Origin: AP-15 sp036008325
GTDB taxonomy: Bacteria > Pseudomonadota > Alphaproteobacteria > ATCC43930 > CGMCC-115725
Assembly: GCA_036008325.1 (NCBI GenBank)
Contig: DASYNW010000237.1
Coordinates: 1-10,370 of the forward strand
Reading direction: 5' to 3'
DNA: 10,370 nucleotides
A model generated the notes under the pieces. The model saw only the letters and a list, made by a program, of their open reading frames with translations, made no database searches and was not told where the DNA came from. Within the stretch, counting starts at the first letter, position 1, and every line of letters starts with the position of its first letter. A program made the position numbers and the translations under genes. Positions 4,187-10,370 of the stretch are shown here, piece after piece.

Positions 4187-7100
4187 TCAGGCGGCGCGGG
4201 AATCGGCGCGGAGGAGCGGGTGGCGGTCGAGGAGTGTTGAGAGCAATGCCGGGCCGCGATCTGCCACGACCGGTACGAAGAGCCGCAAGCGCCAGGCGAT
4301 AATTTCGGAGGTGAGGCCGAGCGCCTTCAGCTGAGGGACCATGCCATCGGTGAAGCCGGTCAGCTCGACGCGATGCATGCTCATCACCAGCGAGCGGCGG
4401 ATCTGCAGCCCGCCGGCAAGATCGAGCACCGCGCCGCGCTCAATGACCGCGCTCCAGGCTTTCTGATCGGAAAGGGTAGGGGCCCCGTTGACGCCGAGGC
4501 CCTGATAGACGCGTTCGAGTGCTTCCGGCGTCACCAGGCGGCCGATCACGCGTTCGCCGTCATTTGTCTCGAAGCGGTAGACCCGCATGTTCTCCGCCGG
4601 CAGCCGGTCCCATATCGGCAGCAGCAGGCCGGTGATGATGTGAAAGCTGCTCTCGGAGAATTCTGGGACGCGGGCATATTCCGCTTCCCACAATGGCGCG
4701 AATTGCGCTTGCGTGGCCTTGCGCCAGTGCGAGCGGGCGAACTCGTCCGACGTGACGGTCTCGCGGCTCATTGGCCGGACCAGGCGGGTGCGCGCCTGGA
4801 TGGTGCCGTCGTCGTGCATCAGGCTCGATGCCGGGACTTGCACCGCGGCGCGATGCGATTGCTCGTTGATCAGCAACCGTGCGCCGGTCCCCTTCGCCAG
4901 ACCGAGCGCCTCGGCGAGCGGCAAGGGCCGGTTGCGGTCCTTGCGCAGCACGCGGTAACAGCAGGTCTCGGCGGCGGTCGCGGCGTGGGTGTAAACCGTA
5001 CGGCGCTCGGCGACATGGAAGCTCTCGGCGGTCAGGGTCTCGACGCCGATGTCGTAGGTGCCGGCAGCAACCGCGGCTTCGATGCGCGCGTCAAGCAGTT
5101 GCTCGAACGCAGCGAAGAGCAGGTTCTGCATCGCAATCCTGAGCGCCAGGATGCGGTTCAGGAATTGCGTGATCGGCGGCAATTCCTCGCGCAGCGAGCC
5201 GTCCTGGTCGACGAGATCGAGACCGGTGGCGTCCTGGAAGTCGCCGAGCGAGCAGCCCTCGATCTTGCCGGCATAAAGCAATTGGTAGAACTGACGGAGG
5301 GCGGCTTTGGCGTAGGGGCTCTCCAGATTGTCGTCGGCGCGGAACAGGCCCTGGCCGCCGGTCTGGCGCTGGCCTCGGGTGATGGCACCCAAGGTGTCGA
5401 GCCGGCGCGCGATCGTCGACAGAAAGCGCTTCTCGCCCTTGACGTCGGTCGCCACGGGGCGAAACACCGGGGGCTGCTTCTGGTTGGTGCGGTTCGAGCG
5501 GCCAAGGCCCTGGATCGCGGCATCGGCGCGCCAGCCGGGCTCCAGCAGGTAGTGGATGCGCCGGCGCTGGTTCTTGGCATTGAGATCGGCGTGATAGCTG
5601 CGCCCGGTGCCGCCGGCATCGGAGAAGACGAGGATGCGCTTGTCGTCATCCATAAAGGCGGCGGTCTCGGCGAAATTGGCCGATGGCGGGCGGGTCTCGA
5701 TGCACAACCGGTCGCCGCGCCTGACGATGCGGCGTGAACGGCCGGTGACCTCGGCGACGGTCTCGGTGCCGAAGCGGTGCAATATCTGGTCGAGCGCGCC
5801 CTGCACCGGCGGCAGTGACGCCAGATGCTCGATCATGCGGTCGCGGCGCTCGACGGCCTCCCGCGAAATCACCGGATTGCCGTCGGAATCGTAGGCCGGG
5901 CGCGAGTGGAGATTGCCCTCGTCGTCGCTGTAGAGCTCGAACAGCTGGGTCGGGAACGAGTGCCTGAGGTAGTCGAGGACGTATTCCCGCGGCGTGATGT
6001 CGATCGAAAGGTCCGCCCATTCCGAAGTCGGGATCTCAGCGAGGCGCCGGTCGAGCAAGGCCTCGTTGGTCGACACGACCTGCAAGACGCAGGCGTGGCC
6101 CTTCTCGAGATCGCGCGCGATCGCGGCGATCAGGGTCGGACATTTCATCGCCGTCAGCAGATGGTTGAAGAATCGCTGCTTGTTCGATTCAAAGGCCGAG
6201 CGCGCCGCGGATTTGGCATTCCTGTTGTAGGTGCCGCCGTCGGCGCCGGTGATGTTGGCGGCTTTCAGCGCCGCATTCAGGTTCTTGTGGATGATCTGAA
6301 AGGCGTCGGCATAGGCGTCGTAGATGCGGATCTGCTCCGCCGTCAGGCGATGCTCGACAATCTCGTATTCGATGCCCTCGAACGACAGCGAGCGTGCGGC
6401 GTAGAGGCCGAGCGCCTTCAGATCGCGGGCCAGCACTTCCATCGCTGCGATGCCGCCGCCTTCCATTGCCGCGACAAAATCCGCCCGCGTCGAAAACGGA
6501 AAATCACCGGTGCCCCAGAGGCCAAGCCTTGCCGCATAGGCAAGGTTCTGGACGGTCGTGGCGCCGGTCGCCGAGACGTAGAGAATGCGCGCGTAATGCA
6601 ATGCGTTTTGCAGGCGCAATCCGGCCTGGCCCTGTTGCGACGCTCTCCTTTCGCCGCGCTCGCCCCCGGATCGAGTCCGGGGCAAGCTCTTGTCGCCGGC
6701 GGCGTTCGCCATGGCGTGCGCTTCGTCGAAGACGACGACACCGTCGAATGCACGGCCGAGCCAGTCGATGATCTGCTGCACCCGGCTGGCCTTCTCGCCC
6801 CGGGCCTGGGTGCGCAAGGTGGCGTAGGTGGTGAAGAGGACCCCTTCCTCGAGCGCGATCGCAGCGCCCTGACGAAAGCGCGACAGCGGTACCAGGTCGG
6901 AGCGGTAGCCGCCGATCGCGGTCCAGTCGCGCTCGGCGTCCTCGATCAATTTGTCGGACTTCGAGACCCAGACCGCGCGCCTGCGTCCCTTGAGCCAGTT
7001 GTCGAGGATGATCGCGGCGACCTGGCGGCCCTTGCCGGCGCCGGTGCCGTCGCCGAGGAACCAGCCGCGCCGGAAACGCACGGCATTCGTGGCATCAGCG

Positions 7101-8569
7101 GGTGCGGCCAACACGAGGTCGTAGGTTTCGTCGACGGTGTAGGACCCGGCGAGATGGCCCGCGTGCGCCTCACCGGCATAGATCACGCTCTCGAGCTGCG
7201 CATCGGACAGGATTCCGGCCGACAGCAGCCGGGCCGGCAGATGCGGCTGATAGGACGGACGCGGCGGCGCGACCGCAGCCATGGCCGCGGACTGCACGAG
7301 CTTGGTCGGGTGCGGCCGCGTGTCGGGAATCCGGATCGCCTGCAGCGCGTAGCCCTCGTAGAGGCTCGCGGTGAGCCGTGCGCCGGCGGCGGGCGTCCAG
7401 TCGCAGGTCTCGTAAGCGAGTTCGATGAAATCCGGCGCCGGCGGCGGGCGTTTGACGAGGGCAAACTGCGGCGGGATGGCCTTCGCCCGGACCGGGCGGA
7501 CCTGGACAACGGAAGAGGGCAGGGGGGCTGCGTCGGCGACCGCAGCGCGCGGCGGCACCAGCCGGGTGACGTGATCGAGCAGTTCGGCCGCGTTGGCGGC
7601 CATGCCGGGCGAGGGCGGGAAAGCGCGTGGATCCTCGGCCGGAACGCGGTCGATCACCGTCAGCCGGGTCTCGATGGTCGTGCCGTGACGCGCATAGGCC
7701 TGCCCGGCGATCGTCACGGTGAACGCGACGCGGCCCCGCTGCTGCAGGCGCACGAAGGCCTCGCGCCAAGCCGGCTGATCGGGACCGACATTGCGCCCAG
7801 TAATGGCGACGAGGCGTCCGCCCTCGGCGAGCCGCGCGAGCGCCGAGCCGATGTGCCGGATCGCCGCCTCGGCGAAGCGGCCCTCGACATGTGGCGAGGC
7901 CGAGAAGGGCGGGTTCATCAACACCACGCTCGGCCGGATCGACGGATCAAGACGGTCGTGCACCTGCTCGGCGTTGTGCCGGGTGACCGCTGCCGCGTCG
8001 CGGAACAGGCGGGCGAGCAACCCGGCGCGGGTCTCGGCGATTTCGTTCAGGGCGAGCCGGGCTTTGGCGAGCTCGGCGAAAATCGCCAGCAGCCCGGTGC
8101 CGGCCGAGGGTTCGAGCACGACGTCGGCCGGGGTCAGCGCCGCGGCCTCGGCGACGACAAAGCCGAGTGCCAACGGCGTCGAGAACTGCTGGAAGTTCTC
8201 GGATTCCTCGGAGCGGCGCGTCTGCGAGGCAAGCGGCTGCGAGAGGCGGATCAGCATCTCGAGCATCGCCGCGGAAGAGCCCGCGCGCGTGCGCATCGCG
8301 CTGCCGAATTTGCGCAGAAACAGCACCTGGGCGGCCTCGAGCGCCTCGTAGGCGTCCTTCCACACCCACGCCCCTTCGGCATCGGTGCCGCTGAACGCGG
8401 CTTCCATCGCCGAGCGCAAGGCCCGGCTATCGAGCGCGCGGCTTTGGCCGAGCAATTGCGCCAGCAACGTTGCGGCATGAAAAAGCCCCGCGACCTTGTC
8501 GGGCGGGGCTTGCGGCAGGAACAGCGGGAGCGTGACCGCGGCGGGTGCGGCAGATGCGGATCTCAGCAT
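4187..8569 (-). CDS. Strawberry-notch-like helicase with N-terminal methyltransferase-like domain
   Basis: This gene encodes 1460 residues, normal for the bacterial strawberry-notch-type proteins of plasmids and islands. ATG at 8569 is chosen because GGAG lies 5 nt upstream; a GTG at 8620 would add 17 residues. The N-terminal domain has a class I methyltransferase pattern, with SAM-binding motif LEPSAGTG (152-159) and the adenine-methylase-type catalytic motif NPPF (219-222). The helicase part has Walker A GDGTGAGKGRQ (506-516), a DEAH box (615-618), SATG (666-669), FSDAGGTGRSYH and arginine-finger motif QGLGRSNRTNQ (1020-1030). All catalytic motifs are present, so an active ATPase is expected. 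Its substrate is unknown; processing or protecting element DNA during transfer is inferred. An inserted basic stretch after the DEAH box (about 628-640, LPRTRSGGERGER) coincides with a DNA palindrome. It is first of a likely two-gene unit with the Toprim gene. Confidence 0.92.
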   Translation of the reverse strand: MLRSASAAPAAVTLPLFLPQAPPDKVAGLFHAATLLAQLLGQSRALDSRALRSAMEAAFSGTDAEGAWVWKDAYEALEAAQVLFLRKFGSAMRTRAGSSAAMLEMLIRLSQPLASQTRRSEESENFQQFSTPLALGFVVAEAAALTPADVVLEPSAGTGLLAIFAELAKARLALNEIAETRAGLLARLFRDAAAVTRHNAEQVHDRLDPSIRPSVVLMNPPFSASPHVEGRFAEAAIRHIGSALARLAEGGRLVAITGRNVGPDQPAWREAFVRLQQRGRVAFTVTIAGQAYARHGTTIETRLTVIDRVPAEDPRAFPPSPGMAANAAELLDHVTRLVPPRAAVADAAPLPSSVVQVRPVRAKAIPPQFALVKRPPPAPDFIELAYETCDWTPAAGARLTASLYEGYALQAIRIPDTRPHPTKLVQSAAMAAVAPPRPSYQPHLPARLLSAGILSDAQLESVIYAGEAHAGHLAGSYTVDETYDLVLAAPADATNAVRFRRGWFLGDGTGAGKGRQVAAIILDNWLKGRRRAVWVSKSDKLIEDAERDWTAIGGYRSDLVPLSRFRQGAAIALEEGVLFTTYATLRTQARGEKASRVQQIIDWLGRAFDGVVVFDEAHAMANAAGDKSLPRTRSGGERGERRASQQGQAGLRLQNALHYARILYVSATGATTVQNLAYAARLGLWGTGDFPFSTRADFVAAMEGGGIAAMEVLARDLKALGLYAARSLSFEGIEYEIVEHRLTAEQIRIYDAYADAFQIIHKNLNAALKAANITGADGGTYNRNAKSAARSAFESNKQRFFNHLLTAMKCPTLIAAIARDLEKGHACVLQVVSTNEALLDRRLAEIPTSEWADLSIDITPREYVLDYLRHSFPTQLFELYSDDEGNLHSRPAYDSDGNPVISREAVERRDRMIEHLASLPPVQGALDQILHRFGTETVAEVTGRSRRIVRRGDRLCIETRPPSANFAETAAFMDDDKRILVFSDAGGTGRSYHADLNAKNQRRRIHYLLEPGWRADAAIQGLGRSNRTNQKQPPVFRPVATDVKGEKRFLSTIARRLDTLGAITRGQRQTGGQGLFRADDNLESPYAKAALRQFYQLLYAGKIEGCSLGDFQDATGLDLVDQDGSLREELPPITQFLNRILALRIAMQNLLFAAFEQLLDARIEAAVAAGTYDIGVETLTAESFHVAERRTVYTHAATAAETCCYRVLRKDRNRPLPLAEALGLAKGTGARLLINEQSHRAAVQVPASSLMHDDGTIQARTRLVRPMSRETVTSDEFARSHWRKATQAQFAPLWEAEYARVPEFSESSFHIITGLLLPIWDRLPAENMRVYRFETNDGERVIGRLVTPEALERVYQGLGVNGAPTLSDQKAWSAVIERGAVLDLAGGLQIRRSLVMSMHRVELTGFTDGMVPQLKALGLTSEIIAWRLRLFVPVVADRGPALLSTLLDRHPLLRADSRAA
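6664..6682. repeat. REP-like palindrome inside the helicase coding sequence
   Basis: CCCCGGA-TCGAG-TCCGGGG is a perfect 7-bp inverted repeat with a 5-nt centre. Palindromes of this form (CCCCGGA.....TCCGGGG) are, to my knowledge, abundant between genes in Bradyrhizobium and related Rhizobiales. Here it lies in frame about ten residues after the DEAH box and encodes LPRTRSG. Relatives, from memory, have a shorter linker at this point before SQQGxAGLRLQNAL, so the repeat seems to have been inserted without breaking the frame. Confidence 0.55.
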
Positions 8570-8692
8570 GGGATCTCCGGAAGCGAGGTTGGTGAGGTCC
8601 CGGCCGGCGCTCTCTTTCACCGTCCGGGTTTCACCCGCCTTCCGGGCTGCCCTTTCCCTCTCGGCCTCGCGGTAGCGGCACGATTGAATGAG
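8570..8692 (-). promoter_or_regulatory. Leader of the helicase gene with small hairpin and ribosome binding site
   Basis: This is the 123-nt stretch between the second terminator and the ATG at 8569. It holds a hairpin CGGGT-GAA-ACCCG (8637-8625, minus strand) flanked by purine-rich sequence (GAGAGGGAAAGGGC upstream, GGTGAAAGAGAGC downstream), and ends with GGAG at 8578-8575. The ribosome binding site lies in a small palindrome, GGAGATCCC, that could partly mask it. It may be a structured leader; I cannot assign it to a known RNA family. Confidence 0.35.
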
Positions 8693-8716
8693 AAAAGGCC
8701 CGCGCAGCGGCGGGCC
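8693..8716 (-). terminator. Intrinsic terminator or attenuator upstream of the helicase gene
   Basis: On the minus strand, GGCCCGC (8716-8710), a 6-nt loop and GCGGGCC (8703-8697) form a perfect 7-bp stem followed by TTTTC. It follows a first terminator by only about 50 nt. A possible promoter lies between the two. If that promoter is real, this hairpin would be an attenuator for the helicase-Toprim unit; otherwise it is a back-up terminator for parB. Confidence 0.6.
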
Positions 8717-8735
8717 AGGGTTCGGCAGTTTTCAG

Positions 8736-8764
8736 TTATTGGCCAATGCTGGGTCGATCGGCAA
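8736..8764 (-). promoter_or_regulatory. Possible promoter between the two terminators
   Basis: On the minus strand, TTGCCG (8764-8759), 17 nt, then CAATAA (8741-8736) is a fair but not strong sigma-70-type match. Transcription would start near 8729, shortly before the second terminator hairpin. The -35 box overlaps the T run of the first terminator. Support is only the sequence match and the layout. Confidence 0.3.
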
Positions 8765-8794
8765 AAACAGGGGCGGCGGCGGTGGGCCGCCCTG
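8763..8794 (-). terminator. Intrinsic terminator downstream of parB
   Basis: On the minus strand CAGGGCGGC (8794-8786) pairs with a downstream GCCG-CCCCTG arm ending at 8768 (one bulged C) and is followed by TTTTTG. It lies 52 nt after the last stop codon of the parB remnant and points in the same direction, a strong intrinsic terminator. Confidence 0.75.
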
Positions 8795-8845
8795 CTCTCC
8801 GTCACCTGATCCTGCCGACCTGCGGGCACGACCGGCAGGTCCCTG

Positions 8846-10370
8846 CTACAGCCGCGTCCGCTGCGGCGTTCCGAAAATGCGCTCAGGGCGCCGAAGCGCC
8901 GTTGAGGTGAGCGCCGCCGGCTCGTCCTCGGTCAGGAAGGCCGGCAATTCGGCCGCCGCGAGGTCGATTTCGCCGGGCTCAGCGTCGCCCAGATCATCGG
9001 CCAATGGCGCTGCTTCGTCGCATGCGGAACCACGGAATTGCCCTCGACAGCGTCGGCATAGGCCATGCCGGGCAGCCAGGCCGCAGCGGATTCGCGCGCT
9101 GCCCGGTCGAGACCGATGCAGGCGGTGCTTTTTGCGGGATCGAAGGCGGTTTCCAGCGCCGCGGCGAGTTCCGGCTTCTTGGCATCGGCGTGATCTCTTG
9201 CCCAGCGATCGCCGAGGATCTTCCGGCCGATCGCGAGGCCGTGCGCCTTCTTGACCCGGCCCCAATAATTGGCGGCGGTCGACCGCCAGTAATCGGCGAA
9301 CGGGATCGCAAACCGCCGGCCGGCGGCTTCGATGACCGGATCGGCCCCGTCCTCGATCGCCAGCTGCGGCTTGAGGCAGGAGGCGATGCATCGGGCGAAA
9401 AGGCGCTGCTTGGCCTCCGTCGGCAATGCCGCGAGCGCCGCGAAGCGTTCCGCCTGCGGCAGTTTGAGCCAGTCGAGATCGAGCGCGGTCCTGCGCCTCA
9501 GCAGGCGATCGGCCGCGGTGCCGGCGAGATCGTTCAATGAGCTGCGCAGTGGAGGCTCGATCGCCCGCAAATCGAGCGGGTGCGAGCGATAGCCGAACCG
9601 TCCGAACAGATCGGCGCACAGCGCATAGAGCGCCAGATCGAACGCGACCGCAAAATCCGCCGCCAGATGGGCGCGGGTAATCTGCAATCGGTGGGCCTTA
9701 AGATCGTCGACCAGGCGCTGGCTGAAGCCGCACTCCTTGCGCAAGGCCTGCTCGGCGCTCAGGGAGGGACAGGAGATTTCGTTGTCTCCGCGAGCCTCGA
9801 ACCCGACCGCTTCGTCATCGTCGGTGTCCTCAACGCGGGTCACTGAGCATTCGACGAGCCCTTCATGGAGACGAAATCCGCCGTTCTCGCCGATCGTGAC
9901 GATAACGCCGGCGACAGCGCGGTCTTTTTCGCTGTAGACCGCGAGATCCTCGACGCTTTCACTGAGTTCGTCACGGCGCCCTCGAGCCGGTCGGCTTCGG
10001 TCATCAGCTCGTCGGTCCACTCGTCCTCGGGGGTTTCCTGGAGTTCCGCGAGGAGCTCTTCGATGCGCTCGATTTCCCCGGTGATTTCTGCCGGCAGCTC
10101 GGCCGGTTCCGTCCGGACGCGGCGGTATTGCGCGGTGAAGTCGTAGGCGGGATCGAGCATCGCCCGGGTCCAAGCCCAGGAGGAGCGCAATTCGGCGGCC
10201 TTCTGTTCGAGCTTCTCGAGCGCCAGCCGGCGGACGAGGGCGGCATCGTCCATAAAGCCCTCGTCGTCGCCGCTGAAGAGGTCGCGCGTCACCGCGCCGC
10301 CGGCAGCCTCATAAGCGGCGCTGCCGACGAATAGCCCGAGATCGGAATCGAGCGGGATCGCGGTTTGGGT
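8846..10370 (-). pseudogene. ParB/RepB/Spo0J-type partition protein, C-terminal part, frameshifted
   Basis: The gene enters from the right edge in frame (IPLDSDLGLFVGSAAYEAAG, then TRDLFSGDD) and matches the long C-terminal region of the roughly 700-residue plasmid-type ParB proteins of alphaproteobacterial plasmids and islands. The ParB nuclease-like and helix-turn-helix domains that bind centromere sites would lie mostly outside the window. The frame breaks near 9975: ..TEADRLEG resumes one frame over as RDELSESVEDLAVYSEKDR, fitting loss of one C in a C run. It breaks again near 9019-9020, where GNSVVPHA resumes as DEAAPLADDLGDAEPGE. The usual tail LPAFLTEDEP follows, and a third shift near 8895-8900 would give LNGASAP and a TGA at 8885-8883; read straight on, the frame stops at 8848-8846. 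Homology between the breaks is long and clean, so decay is recent or the bases are sequencing errors. Two terminators separate it from the helicase gene. Confidence 0.8.

Noticed and set aside
4187..8569. Helicase-methyltransferase gene read as a new anti-phage defence system (DISARM- or BREX-like)
   Set aside because: No partner genes of those systems are present. The neighbours are plasmid/island maintenance genes, which fits the known strawberry-notch family of mobile elements better.
5825..8809. A 994-codon plus-strand open frame opposite the helicase gene (and a 454-codon one at 4373-5737)
   Set aside because: Both are mirror frames of a strongly coding high-GC gene; their translations are low-complexity Arg/Gly/Ala-rich and match no family, while the minus strand carries all the motifs.

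Overview
The window is high-GC DNA that looks alphaproteobacterial, most likely Rhizobiales (Bradyrhizobium / Rhodopseudomonas / Nitrobacter relatives). The evidence is codon usage, the families present and a short CCCCGGA/TCCGGGG palindrome typical of that group. This host call is inference. It reads as part of an integrated or plasmid-like mobile region that is decaying at both sides around an intact core. Nearly all genes are on the minus strand, so the layout below runs from the right end to the left.

Right part (10370-8846): the C-terminal part of a large plasmid-type ParB partition protein. It is broken by at least two and probably three single-base frameshifts and followed by a good intrinsic terminator. 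A second terminator and a 120-nt leader precede the next gene.

Core (8569-3081): two intact genes, 14 nt apart and probably cotranscribed. The first is a 1460-residue strawberry-notch-type protein with an N-terminal adenine-methyltransferase-like domain and a superfamily 2 helicase domain. The second is a 363-residue Toprim protein (primase/topoisomerase-like nucleotidyl-transfer fold). A 373-bp spacer with a long hairpin and a well-placed ribosome binding site separates them from a DUF2493-type gene. That gene has lost its C-terminal domain and ends in sequence translated from a transposon end.

Centre-left (2104-1469): a 636-bp transposable-element remnant with TG...CA ends and about 167-bp terminal inverted repeats made of degenerate ~20-bp units. 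No transposase remains. It sits between fragments of two unrelated genes and shows no target duplication, so it marks a rearrangement junction and not a simple insertion.

Left part (1468-1): the wreck of a two-gene unit, a thioredoxin-reductase-like flavoprotein with an N-terminal cyclic-nucleotide-binding domain followed by a UBP-type zinc-finger protein. The reductase N-terminus is on the plus strand. Its C-terminus and the zinc-finger gene are inverted on the minus strand, with an internal deletion, a frameshift and an amber codon. A tandem repeat resembling another transposon end follows. At the left edge is the first 35 codons of a tyrosine-recombinase-type integrase with a near-consensus promoter that implies a leaderless mRNA.

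No tRNA, rRNA, CRISPR array or clearly new defence system was seen. The most unusual observations are the in-frame palindromic repeat inside the helicase gene, the long-TIR element with its chimeric gene tail, and the tandem terminators before the helicase gene.
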